From: an uncultured Halocynthiibacter sp.
GTDB taxonomy: Bacteria; Pseudomonadota; Alphaproteobacteria; Rhodobacterales; Rhodobacteraceae
Length of the DNA stretch: 64,000 nt
Assembly: GCA_947503035.1 (NCBI GenBank)
Contig: CANNCD010000001.1
Location: 1,116,001 to 1,180,000, forward strand
Direction of reading: 5' to 3'
This document shows positions 36,622 to 44,800 of this stretch, in pieces; the first letter of the stretch is position 1, and every line of letters begins with the position of its first letter. A program made the translations under genes and the position numbers. Below the pieces are notes generated by a model. It saw only the letters and a program-made list of their open reading frames with translations, was not told where the DNA came from and searched no databases.

Positions 36622-37563
36622 ATGTCCGAGACACGTCACACCAAAGTTCTGATCATCGGCTCCGGCCCTGCTGGCTATACCGCTGGCGTTTACGCAAGTC
36701 GCGCGATGCTTTCGCCGATCTTGGTGCAGGGCATGGAACCGGGTGGCCAATTGACCACCACGACCGAAGTCGAAAACTGGCCAGGTCACAGCGAAATTCA
36801 GGGGCCTGATTTGATGGTCAACATGGAGACGCACGCGCGTGACATGGGCACCGAAATCATCAGCGATCTGATCACGTCTTTGGACATGTCCAAACGCCCC
36901 TTCACCGCCCAATCCGACAGCGGCACGGTTTACACCGCCGACGCTGTGATTTTGGCGACAGGTGCGCGTGCAAAATGGCTGGGTCTTGAGAGCGAAGAAA
37001 AGTTCAAAGGCTTTGGGGTTTCTGCCTGTGCGACCTGTGACGGTTTCTTTTACCGCAACGAGGAAATCGTGGTCATCGGCGGCGGCAACACCGCCGTAGA
37101 AGAAGCGCTCTTCCTGACCAACTTTGCGTCCAAGGTCACATTGATCCACCGTCGTGATGAATTGCGCGCGGAAAAGATCCTGATCGACCGTTTGGAAAAG
37201 AACTCAAAGATCGAGCCATTGTGGTTCAATGAATTGGTAGAGGTCGTCGGCGATGAAAACCCATTGGGCGTAACAGGCGTGAAAACCAAGAACACCCAAA
37301 CCGGCGAAATCACCGAGATCCCATGTAAAGGTGTCTTCGTTGCCATCGGCCACGCGCCGGCCAACGAATTGGTGAAAGACACGCTTGAAACCCACATGGG
37401 TGGTTATGTTGTGACGAAACCGGATTCAACCGAGACATCCGTTCCGGGTATCTTTGCGGCGGGCGATTTGACCGACCACAAATACCGTCAGGCGGTGACA
37501 TCCGCGGGCATGGGCTGTATGGCCGCGCTTGAGGCGGAACGGTTCCTCGCGGGCGAGGAATAA
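36622..37563 (+). CDS. trxB: Thioredoxin-disulfide reductase
   Basis: NADPH-dependent FAD enzyme that reduces thioredoxin. Seen: FAD motif [15 protein letters not shown] near 10-24, redox-active CATC at about 135-138 in [16 protein letters not shown] motif [10 protein letters not shown] near 153-162 and the FAD-binding [10 protein letters not shown] near 275-284. GAGGGG precedes ATG 36622. 313 residues. Followed after 3 bp by the RES-domain gene. Confidence 0.97.
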   Translation: MSETRHTKVLIIGSGPAGYTAGVYASRAMLSPILVQGMEPGGQLTTTTEVENWPGHSEIQGPDLMVNMETHARDMGTEIISDLITSLDMSKRPFTAQSDSGTVYTADAVILATGARAKWLGLESEEKFKGFGVSACATCDGFFYRNEEIVVIGGGNTAVEEALFLTNFASKVTLIHRRDELRAEKILIDRLEKNSKIEPLWFNELVEVVGDENPLGVTGVKTKNTQTGEITEIPCKGVFVAIGHAPANELVKDTLETHMGGYVVTKPDSTETSVPGIFAAGDLTDHKYRQAVTSAGMGCMAALEAERFLAGEE

Positions 37564-37566
37564 GTC

Positions 37567-38073
37567 ATGAGCGCGCACCTTATGTCCATCGACGGGGTGT
37601 TCTGGCGCATGATGTTTACAGATTGGGCGGATGCCGTTTTGGCGCCCGCCCGTAGCCCCGAAGGGCGATCCCATTACAACGGGCAACCGGCGCTTTATCT
37701 GTCGGCCACGCCCGAGGGCTGTGTCGTGGCGTCGAAACGGTATATGTCGGCGGACGACCCCGAGCGGGCGATTTACCCCATACATGTTGTCTCGGACCGG
37801 ATCATCGATCTGCGTGATCCCGTCGCCACCGCATACCATGATATTGACGTGACACACCGTGCCGCCGAATGGCAATCGATCCGCGCGAAGGGGCTGCGCT
37901 CCCCGACATGGGATATCAGCGACCGCGTGCGTGATCTTGGATTTCACGGGATGCTCTATGCGTCGCGCAGTGATCCCAGCAAAACCCACCTGACTCTGTT
38001 TAACTGGAATACCGACACGGGTGCCAAAACCACCGCCAGCGGCCCTGACCAGCCGTGGTCCCCACCCGCATAA
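37567..38073 (+). CDS. RES-domain protein (NAD+-degrading toxin family)
   Basis: A 168-residue protein with the RES pattern: VFWRMMFTDWADAVLAP near the start, and EGRSHYNGQPALYLS near 33-47, where the family's conserved Arg, Tyr and Gly/N residues fall. RES toxins, as in MbcT and related systems, break down NAD+ and pair with a Xre/DUF2384 antitoxin. No such gene is next to it: upstream is trxB (3 bp away), downstream a 188-bp gap. It may be a non-toxic or orphan member. Confidence 0.75.
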   Translation: MSAHLMSIDGVFWRMMFTDWADAVLAPARSPEGRSHYNGQPALYLSATPEGCVVASKRYMSADDPERAIYPIHVVSDRIIDLRDPVATAYHDIDVTHRAAEWQSIRAKGLRSPTWDISDRVRDLGFHGMLYASRSDPSKTHLTLFNWNTDTGAKTTASGPDQPWSPPA

Positions 38074-38147
38074 CGTGTTTGCCGCACGCGGCTTCGCGCA
38101 ACGGCCCCCGTAATTCGTGGATAACCGCACATAAAAGCCCCCAAACA

Positions 38148-38167
38148 CCGTTGCATCGGTGCAACGG
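38148..38167. repeat. Inverted repeat downstream of the RES gene
   Basis: CCGTTGCA-TCGG-TGCAACGG, a perfect 8-bp stem with a 4-base loop, then GGACAATTTT. It may end the trxB-RES transcript; the T-run is distant, so an operator is also possible. Confidence 0.55.
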
Positions 38168-38225
38168 GGACAATTTTCGCGATTTCCCCCCATTTTTGTC
38201 TTTGTTTGGACATCATTCCGTGCGA

Positions 38226-38245
38226 TGTGTTCACGCATGAACACA
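38226..38245. promoter_or_regulatory. Perfect palindrome (candidate operator) before the MarR-Sat-CysC frame
   Basis: TGTGTTCA-CGCA-TGAACACA is a perfect 8-bp dyad 16 bp before the ATG at 38262. Symmetry, size and place fit the binding site of a dimeric winged-helix regulator such as the one encoded by the following frame. A C-rich TTTCCCCCCATTTTT lies just upstream at 38183-38197. Confidence 0.6.
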
Positions 38246-38261
38246 CTTTGAGTCGCCAAAC

Positions 38262-40337
38262 ATGTCCACCCACGCTGAAAAAACAAAATTGGATGAGGAA
38301 GATCAACTCTTCCGCCTCTTACGTCACTGCGATGTGGCGTCGGATGCATCCCAGCGTGCGATTGCGACGGCGATTGGTGTTTCATTGGGGCGATCCAATT
38401 CGTTGCTTCGCTCCGCGTCTGATGCGGGCCTGATCACCATTCGTGAACGGTCCGGACCGGATAAACGCCAACGCTTCGCCTATTCGCTTACCCATAAGGG
38501 TGCGGCGGAAAAAGCGCGGCTCACTGACCGATTTCTTGCGCGCAAGCTTGCAGAATACAATTCTTTGCACGCGGAACTAACTGGCACCAGCAGCAGCTTG
38601 GTTCCGCTAAAACACAGGACGAATATCATGGAAAATAACCTTTCCCCGATCCCCGAACTCTTTGTCTCTGCCGACAGCGCGCAGAAACTCAAAATGGAGG
38701 CGGCTGATCTTGTATCTTGGGATCTGACCCCACGCCAAATCTGCGACCTCGAACTTCTTATGAACGGTGGCTTCAACCCACTTAAGGGTTTCTTGGGCCA
38801 AGAAGATTACGACAGTGTCGTTGAAAACATGCGCTTGGCGGACGGCTCTCTTTGGCCAATGCCGATCACACTTGATGTGGACGCAGAATTCGCTGGCAAA
38901 CTAGAAGCCGGCCAAGACATCGCCCTTCGTGACCAAGAAGGCGTGATCCTTGCGACCATGACCGTCACTGACAACTTTAAGCCAAACAAAGCCGTAGAAG
39001 CCGAAAAAGTATTCGGTGCCGACGACGAAGCACACCCTGCTGTGAACTACCTTCACAACACTGCTGGTGAATTCTATCTTGGTGGTCCAGTAACCGGTAT
39101 CCAACAGCCGGTTCACTATGACTTCCGCAACCGTCGCAACACACCAAACGAGCTTCGCGCCTATTTCCGCAAAATGGGCTGGCGCAAAGTTGTTGCGTTC
39201 CAAACACGCAACCCACTTCACCGTGCGCACCAGGAACTTACATTCCGCGCCGCACGCGAAGCACAGGCCAACCTTTTGATCCACCCAGTTGTGGGCATGG
39301 GCAAACCAGGCGACATCGACCACTTTACACGTGTACGTTGCTATGAGGCGGTTCTTGATCAGTACCCAGCTTCTACAACATCCATGTCCCTATTGAACCT
39401 TGCCATGCGTATGGCTGGTCCACGCGAAGCTGTTTGGCACGGTCTGATCCGCGCGAACCACGGCTGTACACACTTCATCGTTGGTCGCGACCACGCTGGC
39501 CCCGGTTCCAACAGCCAAGGCGAAGATTTCTACGGTCCATACGACGCGCAGGAATTGTTCCGCGAGCACGAAAAAGAAATCGGCATCGAAATGGTCGACT
39601 TTAAGCACATGGTTTGGGTTGCTGAACGTGCGCAATACGAAGCCATCGACGAGATCGAAGACAAAGATGACGTGACCATCCTGAACATCTCTGGCACCGA
39701 GCTTCGTCGCCGTCTGCAAGAGGGCCTCGAGATCCCAGAATGGTTCTCTTTCCCAACTGTTGTGGAAGAACTTCGTCGCACCAAGCCACCACGCGCGAAA
39801 CAAGGTTTCACCGTGTTCTTCACTGGCTTCTCCGGTTCCGGCAAATCCACCATCGCGAACGCGCTTATGGTGAAGTTGATGGAAATGGGCGGCCGTCCAA
39901 CGACCCTTCTGGATGGTGACATCGTTCGTAAGAACCTGTCCTCCGAGCTTGGCTTCTCTAAGGAACACCGCGACCTGAACATCCGTCGCATCGGTTACGT
40001 TGCATCCGAGATCACCAAAAACGGTGGTATCGCGATCTGTGCGCCAATCGCGCCATACGCAACAACACGCCGCGCGGTTCGTGAAGACATCGAACAATAC
40101 GGTGCCTTCATCGAGGTGCACGTTGCGACCTCCATCGAGGAATGTGAACGCCGCGACCGTAAGGGCCTTTATAAGCTCGCACGCGAAGGCAAAATCAAAG
40201 AGTTCACAGGCATCTCTGACCCATATGACGTACCAGTGAACGCTGAAATCGTTGTGGAAACAGAGAACGTGGACGTGGACAACTGTGCGCACCAAGTTCT
40301 GTTGAAACTCGACAGCATGGGTCTGATCAAAGCCTAA
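38262..40337 (+). CDS. MarR-type HTH domain in frame with bifunctional ATP sulfurylase/APS kinase
   Basis: One uninterrupted frame of 691 codons. Residues 1-110 form a winged-helix domain resembling MarR-type EPS-associated regulators (SQRAIATAIGVSLGRSNSLL recognition region, then LTDRFLARKLAEYNSLHAEL). From Met123 (38628) comes a full sulfate adenylyltransferase (QTRNPLHRAH near 314) and APS kinase (P-loop GFSGSGKST at 522-530), making PAPS from sulfate. AGGA lies 8 bases before 38628, so translation may start there too, giving the usual 569-residue enzyme. Thus either a three-domain fusion or two products. The enzyme part has strongly biased codons, as in highly expressed genes; the HTH part does not. 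Confidence 0.85.
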   Translation: MSTHAEKTKLDEEDQLFRLLRHCDVASDASQRAIATAIGVSLGRSNSLLRSASDAGLITIRERSGPDKRQRFAYSLTHKGAAEKARLTDRFLARKLAEYNSLHAELTGTSSSLVPLKHRTNIMENNLSPIPELFVSADSAQKLKMEAADLVSWDLTPRQICDLELLMNGGFNPLKGFLGQEDYDSVVENMRLADGSLWPMPITLDVDAEFAGKLEAGQDIALRDQEGVILATMTVTDNFKPNKAVEAEKVFGADDEAHPAVNYLHNTAGEFYLGGPVTGIQQPVHYDFRNRRNTPNELRAYFRKMGWRKVVAFQTRNPLHRAHQELTFRAAREAQANLLIHPVVGMGKPGDIDHFTRVRCYEAVLDQYPASTTSMSLLNLAMRMAGPREAVWHGLIRANHGCTHFIVGRDHAGPGSNSQGEDFYGPYDAQELFREHEKEIGIEMVDFKHMVWVAERAQYEAIDEIEDKDDVTILNISGTELRRRLQEGLEIPEWFSFPTVVEELRRTKPPRAKQGFTVFFTGFSGSGKSTIANALMVKLMEMGGRPTTLLDGDIVRKNLSSELGFSKEHRDLNIRRIGYVASEITKNGGIAICAPIAPYATTRRAVREDIEQYGAFIEVHVATSIEECERRDRKGLYKLAREGKIKEFTGISDPYDVPVNAEIVVETENVDVDNCAHQVLLKLDSMGLIKA

Positions 40338-40360
40338 GCTTTGACGCCATAGACAAACGA

Positions 40361-40390
40361 AAGGCCCCGCCAGAAATGGTGGGGCCTTTT
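40361..40390 (+). terminator. Rho-independent terminator of the sat-cysC gene
   Basis: AAGGCCCCGCC pairs with GGTGGGGCCTT across an AGAAAT loop, then TTTTGCG. It lies 23 bp beyond the stop. Confidence 0.92.
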
Positions 40391-40413
40391 GCGTTTAACC
40401 GACCCTCAAAAAC

Positions 40414-40445
40414 AAAGGGCCACGCAAATTCCTGCGCGGCCCTTT
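40414..40445 (-). terminator. Rho-independent terminator of the minus-strand lipoprotein gene
   Basis: Read on the minus strand, AAAGGGCC-(GCGCA...TGCGT)-GGCCCTTT is followed by GTTTTTG. It serves the gene ending at 40468. Confidence 0.85.
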
Positions 40446-40467
40446 GGCGTAAACATGTCGGGGTCAG

Positions 40468-40788
40468 TTATTTCCCGCAGTAATCTGCGGCAATCGTCAA
40501 AACCCGTTTGTCTTGGAAATAGATCGCTTGGCCGTTCTGCTGCATCCCAGTAAGGGCGTTGGACACACGGCGCGACGTTGTGATGTTGTTCTTGATGAAC
40601 ACGGCCTCCCAATCGGCGGCTTGAAGAACGCAATCGCTGCGCACACGGCCAAGTTCAAGCGCCAACTCGGGGAACCCCGTCGTCGCGGCGGTTTTCGTAT
40701 CTGAATACTGGCCATCAACACCCGCGACACAGCCCGCAATGCCAAAGAAAGCAAGCCCAATGGCAGCAAATTTAAAACTGATCATCAC
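40468..40788 (-). CDS. Predicted small lipoprotein, unknown
   Basis: A 106-residue protein with a signal sequence and lipobox IAGC (Cys20). The mature part has two further cysteines (DCVLQ near 53 and DYCGK at the end) that could form a disulfide, and no motif I recognise. There are two ATG codons at the start. It has its own terminator. Confidence 0.72.
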   Translation of the reverse strand: MMISFKFAAIGLAFFGIAGCVAGVDGQYSDTKTAATTGFPELALELGRVRSDCVLQAADWEAVFIKNNITTSRRVSNALTGMQQNGQAIYFQDKRVLTIAADYCGK

Positions 40789-40849
40789 AATACTCCATTA
40801 CATCAAAACTATAGCCTGCCACGATAGGGGCAAGACCGCGCTGCGCAAC

Positions 40850-40873
40850 AAAAAGGCGCCCGATGGGGCGCCT
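40850..40873 (-). terminator. Rho-independent terminator of hsp20-DUF1150
   Basis: On the minus strand AGGCGCC and GGCGCCT pair around a short loop, followed by TTTTTG. It lies 9 bp after the DUF1150 stop. Confidence 0.88.
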
Positions 40874-40881
40874 GAATTAAC

Positions 40882-41121
40882 CTAGTGTACATTCACCGGT
40901 GATAGATCCCGTTCAAGGGCCATGGAAAAGGCCATGGCGCGGTCATGGGCAAATCCCAGACGTTCTCCGTCAGGGTCGTGGACGGCAAAGACATAATCCG
41001 CCTCGGGGATCTCGGCCTTTACGTCATCCGGTAGGTCGGCGAAATAGACAGGACGGACATAGACGACGCGGTCGTTGATCATATTGTCAAATGCGCGCAC
41101 GTTGTGTGTTCCGTATGTCAT
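40882..41121 (-). CDS. DUF1150 family protein
   Basis: A 79-residue acidic protein with the family pattern VYVRPVYFADLPDDV, VFAVHDPDGERLGFAHDRAMAFSMA. In alphaproteobacteria it is typically found just behind an Hsp20 gene, as here (10 bp). GAGG precedes ATG 41121; the longer open frame to 41319 overlaps hsp20 and is spurious. Its role is unknown, but shared control suggests a stress function. Confidence 0.88.
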   Translation of the reverse strand: MTYGTHNVRAFDNMINDRVVYVRPVYFADLPDDVKAEIPEADYVFAVHDPDGERLGFAHDRAMAFSMALERDLSPVNVH

Positions 41122-41131
41122 GTCTTGGCCT

Positions 41132-41545
41132 CTAGGTCTTGTTGATCTCGATCCTTGTGACCACGGCGTCTGGGACGGTGCGGGACAGGTCGATGTGAAG
41201 TAACCCATTTTCCATCGTTGCGGCGCCCACCTCAACCCCATCGGCCATGACAAAACTCTTTTGGAACTGCCTTGACGCGATTCCTCTGTGGATAAAGACC
41301 GAGTTATCCACATCGTCACGTTGACGCCCCCGAATGACCAGCTGATTGTCCTCTACAGTGACCTCAATATCGCCTTCTGCGAACCCTGCAACGGCAAGGG
41401 TGATTCTATAGGAATTCTCGGATGTCTGTTCGATGTTATAGGGCGGATATCCGTCTTGGCCGGATTTCGCGGTGCGCTCAACAAGGCGCTCAAGCTGATC
41501 AAATCCCAACAGATAGGGATGCGTGCTTAGGGTTAGTTTCGTCAT
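41132..41545 (-). CDS. Small heat-shock protein, Hsp20/alpha-crystallin family
   Basis: ATP-independent holdase that keeps unfolding proteins soluble. Seen: N-terminal FDQLERLVER, alpha-crystallin domain about 35-120 (YNIEQTSENSYRITLAVAGF, then IHRGIASRQFQKSF), and the C-terminal I-x-I-type tail IEINKT. It matches the IbpA class. ATG 41545 (137 residues) follows GAGGA. An RpoH-like promoter precedes it. Confidence 0.93.
   Translation of the reverse strand: MTKLTLSTHPYLLGFDQLERLVERTAKSGQDGYPPYNIEQTSENSYRITLAVAGFAEGDIEVTVEDNQLVIRGRQRDDVDNSVFIHRGIASRQFQKSFVMADGVEVGAATMENGLLHIDLSRTVPDAVVTRIEINKT
41287..41312. other. Inverted pair of exact DnaA-box sequences inside hsp20
   Basis: TGTGGATAA-AGACCGAG-TTATCCACA, two exact 9-mer boxes in opposite orientation with an 8-bp spacer, within codons for VDNSVFIHR. 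The protein constraint may explain it; listed because exact DnaA boxes are rare. Confidence 0.45.
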
Positions 41546-41606
41546 AAAAGGCGTCCTCAGAGATAAGCGACGGGAAAACGGCCCCAATTGGCGACCGTTA
41601 TCTAAA

Positions 41607-41635
41607 ATATGGTGCGAATAATTGCCCGTTGCAAG
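41607..41635 (-). promoter_or_regulatory. RpoH (sigma32)-like heat-shock promoter of hsp20-DUF1150
   Basis: On the minus strand CTTGCAA (41635-41629), a 14-bp spacer and CACCATAT (41614-41607). The sigma32 consensus is CTTGAAA, 11-16 bp, CCCCATNT, so both boxes differ by one base. The -10 box is 62 bp from the hsp20 start. Confidence 0.72.
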
Positions 41636-41705
41636 GGGACGGTGCTAGGCGTTTTAGACAAATCAGGTTATCCTAGGCCCAAGACGACCAACAAAAGGCC
41701 CCTCC

Positions 41706-41924
41706 ATGGAAAATCCCGGTGAAATGACCCAAGATGACGTGCTTCGGGTCGAGCTTGCGGTGTTAAAGCGCGAGCACAGCGATCTTGATGCGGCAATCGC
41801 CGCCCTTCACGACAGCGGAACACCGGATTCCTTTACCTTGCAGCGGCTGAAGAAACAAAAGCTGCGCCTTAAGGATAAAATCGCCCAAATTGAGGACCGT
41901 CTGACTCCTGATATCATTGCGTAA
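41706..41924 (+). CDS. YdcH family protein (DUF465)
   Basis: A 72-residue helical hairpin protein: VELAVLKREHSDLDAAIAALHD then LQRLKKQKLRLKDKIAQIED, the DUF465 pattern. Probably a small coiled-coil protein; function unknown. It is 53 bp upstream of purE. Confidence 0.88.
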   Translation: MENPGEMTQDDVLRVELAVLKREHSDLDAAIAALHDSGTPDSFTLQRLKKQKLRLKDKIAQIEDRLTPDIIA

Positions 41925-41977
41925 GCCCCTATATTCGCTATAGTGCGCGCTTCGAGAATAGCATCAGGAAATAGACT

Positions 41978-42466
41978 ATGTCGGACGTAAAAGTAGGGAT
42001 CATCATGGGCAGCCAATCGGATTGGCCAACCATGAAATTGGGCGCAGAGATTTTGGACGAGCTGGGCGTTGCCTATGAAACCAAGATCGTGTCTGCGCAT
42101 CGCACCCCTGACCGTCTGTGGGAATACGGCAAAACCGCCGCGGATCGTGGTTTGCAAGTAATCATCGCCGGTGCCGGTGGTGCGGCGCATTTGCCCGGTA
42201 TGATGGCGTCGAAAACACGCGTCCCCGTTGTCGGTGTTCCGATCCAAACCCGCGCCCTTTCTGGCGTCGATAGCCTTTACTCCATCGTTCAAATGCCCCG
42301 TGGTTTCCCCGTGGCGACCATGGCGATTGGCGCGGCTGGTGGTTCAAACGCGGGCCTTATGGCGGCGGCGATTGTGGCCAACGGCGACCCAGCATTGGCC
42401 GAACGTTTGGACGCATGGCGCGCGGCGCTTGCGGCTTCTATTCCTGAGGAACCAGTTGATGACTAA
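41978..42466 (+). CDS. purE: N5-carboxyaminoimidazole ribonucleotide mutase
   Basis: Class I PurE, moving the carboxyl group in purine synthesis after PurK. Seen: [12 protein letters not shown] near 8-19, [13 protein letters not shown] near 41-53, [12 protein letters not shown] near 66-77, and the active-site loop for the substrate phosphate. 162 residues. Overlaps purK by 8 bp. Confidence 0.97.
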   Translation: MSDVKVGIIMGSQSDWPTMKLGAEILDELGVAYETKIVSAHRTPDRLWEYGKTAADRGLQVIIAGAGGAAHLPGMMASKTRVPVVGVPIQTRALSGVDSLYSIVQMPRGFPVATMAIGAAGGSNAGLMAAAIVANGDPALAERLDAWRAALAASIPEEPVDD

Positions 42467-43535
42467 TCCCCTTCCTGCGAACGCGACCATTGGTATTTTG
42501 GGCGGCGGCCAGTTGGGCCGGATGTTGTCCGTTGCGGCGTCACGATTGGGTCTGAAAACCCACATCTTTGAACCATCCGCAAACCCACCCGCCGCAGATG
42601 TGGCGCACACCGTGACCACCGCCCCTTACGAGGACGAGGCCGCCCTGACCGCCTTTGCCAATTCGGTTGATGTAATTACCTATGAATTCGAGAACATCCC
42701 GACATCTGCGTTGGATATTCTTGAGTCGATCAAACCGGTACATCCGAACCGTCGCGCGCTTGCGACATCACAGGACCGGATCACCGAAAAGGAATTCCTG
42801 TCCGGTCTTGGCCTGACGGTTGCGCCTTTTGCCGCCGTCGATACGCTCGATGACCTGCGTGCCGCGGTTGATAAAATCGGCCTGCCCGCGATCCTGAAAA
42901 CCCGCCGGTTCGGCTATGATGGCAAGGGCCAAGCCCGCATCATGACCCCCGACGACGTTGAGCCCGCATTTGAGGCCGTCGCCGGTGCGCCATCTGTTCT
43001 GGAAGGTTTCGTTGATTTCAGCCACGAGGTGTCCATCATCGGTGCGCGTGGCGTGGCGGGTGACATTTCCTGCTATGACCCCGGTGAGAACGTCCACAAG
43101 GACGGTATCCTTGATACGACGACCGTTCCGGCGAACCTACGTCCAGCGCAGCGCACCGACGCGGTTCTTCTGGCGGCGAACATCCTGAATTCGCTCGATT
43201 ATGTCGGGGTGATGGGTGTGGAATTGTTCGTGACCAAGGACGGTCTCATCGTCAACGAAATCGCCCCACGGGTGCATAATTCCGGTCACTGGACGCAAAA
43301 CGGCTGTGCCGTGGATCAGTTCGAACAGCACATCCGCGCGGTTGCGGGTTATGCGCTTGGCGATGGGAAACGCCATTCCGACGTGATCATGGAAAACCTG
43401 ATCGGTGACGATGTCGAACGCATCCCTGCCCTTGCCAAGGACGGCTCGGTGGCGATCCACATGTACGGCAAGGCCGACGTAAAAAAGGGCCGCAAGATGG
43501 GTCACGTGAACCGGATCACTGGTCCGGCGAAGTAA
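42459..43535 (+). CDS. purK: 5-(carboxyamino)imidazole ribonucleotide synthase
   Basis: ATP-grasp enzyme that carboxylates aminoimidazole ribonucleotide using bicarbonate and ATP. Seen: [11 protein letters not shown] near 12-22, [12 protein letters not shown] near 147-158, and [14 protein letters not shown] near 264-277. ATG 42459 (358 residues) follows GAGGA; the open frame extends back to 42228 inside purE but that is a shadow. Operon purE-purK; the end overlaps the convergent lipase gene by 20 bp. Confidence 0.97.
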   Translation: MTNPLPANATIGILGGGQLGRMLSVAASRLGLKTHIFEPSANPPAADVAHTVTTAPYEDEAALTAFANSVDVITYEFENIPTSALDILESIKPVHPNRRALATSQDRITEKEFLSGLGLTVAPFAAVDTLDDLRAAVDKIGLPAILKTRRFGYDGKGQARIMTPDDVEPAFEAVAGAPSVLEGFVDFSHEVSIIGARGVAGDISCYDPGENVHKDGILDTTTVPANLRPAQRTDAVLLAANILNSLDYVGVMGVELFVTKDGLIVNEIAPRVHNSGHWTQNGCAVDQFEQHIRAVAGYALGDGKRHSDVIMENLIGDDVERIPALAKDGSVAIHMYGKADVKKGRKMGHVNRITGPAK

Positions 43536-44253
43536 CCTCGTCCAATACCTTTTCGGCGGTGTCGAGATAGGTCAAATCATGGTCAAACGCACCGGTCCGC
43601 AAAAAGGCCAGCGTTTGACCCACCACAATCGGATTGTTCATCATAAACGTGTGGGTCACCGGCAAAACGATGTGATCCGCGGCCCCATCCAAGCGGGTCG
43701 ATTCCACCGACACTTTGCCGTCATCCGACCCTTCGATCAGCGCCGAATAAAGCGGATTCAACGACCGGTTCCCCGCGATCACGCCAACCGGATAGTCGGG
43801 GTCCGGCAAATGGTCGGGCAACCCGTCGGTCGACAATGCCATCCCCGCGGGCCCGTTGATCCATTCAAACGGCGGAAGCGGCGCAAAGGTATCCACGATT
43901 TCGGACCCATGATTGGGCGGCCCCATCATCACCACACGGCCCAGTTCCATATCACGTTCAAACGCCAAATATCCGCGCACCAATATCCCACCAAGCGAAT
44001 GGGTCACGAAATGCACCGGCCCCTCGGGGCAATAGGCCACGGTTTCCGGAAGGGTTTCGTGGACCAATTCGCGGATGCTGCTGCTTGTGGAATTATATCC
44101 TGCATTTACAACGTCGTATCCCTCGGAGCGCAGGGCCTCTTGCATGACCCAGAGGGAACTGGGACCACGGGCAAGCCCATGTAAAAGAACAACACAATCC
44201 GCCAAGGCGGTGGTCGGAAGCGCGACCAACAAAGGAATAAGAAACCGTTTCAT
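43516..44253 (-). CDS. Secreted alpha/beta-hydrolase (lipase/esterase-like)
   Basis: A 245-residue protein with a Sec signal peptide (cleavage near 18-19, ALA-D), an oxyanion motif [13 protein letters not shown] near 21-33 and the nucleophile elbow THSLGG near 85-90. PNHGSE, and a C-terminal HTFMM (probable catalytic His), follow. It resembles class I-type triacylglycerol lipases or acetyltransferases in fold but the substrate is unknown. Only two cysteines are present. Confidence 0.83.
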   Translation of the reverse strand: MKRFLIPLLVALPTTALADCVVLLHGLARGPSSLWVMQEALRSEGYDVVNAGYNSTSSSIRELVHETLPETVAYCPEGPVHFVTHSLGGILVRGYLAFERDMELGRVVMMGPPNHGSEIVDTFAPLPPFEWINGPAGMALSTDGLPDHLPDPDYPVGVIAGNRSLNPLYSALIEGSDDGKVSVESTRLDGAADHIVLPVTHTFMMNNPIVVGQTLAFLRTGAFDHDLTYLDTAEKVLDEVTSPDQ

Positions 44254-44299
44254 GCCCCAAACCTAGGCACAGTTTCGCGCGATTGTAAGGGGCATTGAC

Positions 44300-44800
44300 G
44301 TGACGTTCGCATTCGGCCAGTTTCGGCCCATGACTTGTCCCCCTCCTCGCTTTGCGGCCCGCGCGATTATCGTCCACGAAGACCGGCTTTTGCTGGTGAA
44401 TGCCTATCGTGATCCCGAACACAATTTGATGTGCGCCCCCGGTGGCGGGGTCGAGGGCGGCGCGTCGCTTCGGGCCAATCTTCAACGGGAATTGATGGAG
44501 GAATGCGGGCTGACCATTTCGGTCGGCGCGCCCTGTTTGATCAACGAATTCACCGACAGCAACGTGTCGGCAACCTTTCACCAGATCGAGGTGTTCTTTC
44601 GGTGCGAGATCGTCGAGGGCACCGTCAACGATGACTGGGTCGATGTGGACGGGGTCGTTGACACCCGCCGCTGGGTCAGCCGCGCGGAATTCGACAGGTT
44701 GAATGTGCTCCCGCCGTCCCTTGGCAAGGTGGCATGGGGCGACACGCCCGAGGTGCCGTTTGACACCAACCTGCCCGCTATGCCTGTCGTAGGGAAATAA
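44300..44800 (+). CDS. NUDIX hydrolase
   Basis: A 166-residue nucleoside-diphosphate-linked hydrolase. The Nudix box reads GGGVEGGASLRANLQRELM then EECGL: the catalytic REL-x-EE part is intact, but the first conserved glutamate of G-x5-E is Ala. The GTG at 44300 is chosen because AAGGGG lies 8 bases upstream; ATG 44330 is the alternative. The substrate cannot be told. Divergent from the lipase gene. Confidence 0.85.
   Translation: MTFAFGQFRPMTCPPPRFAARAIIVHEDRLLLVNAYRDPEHNLMCAPGGGVEGGASLRANLQRELMEECGLTISVGAPCLINEFTDSNVSATFHQIEVFFRCEIVEGTVNDDWVDVDGVVDTRRWVSRAEFDRLNVLPPSLGKVAWGDTPEVPFDTNLPAMPVVGK

Noticed and set aside
38148-38167. Inverted repeat read as a PhaR-type or other specific operator
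   Set aside because: TTGCA/TGCAA halves are suggestive, but nothing in the neighbourhood supports a particular regulator; left as a plain inverted repeat.
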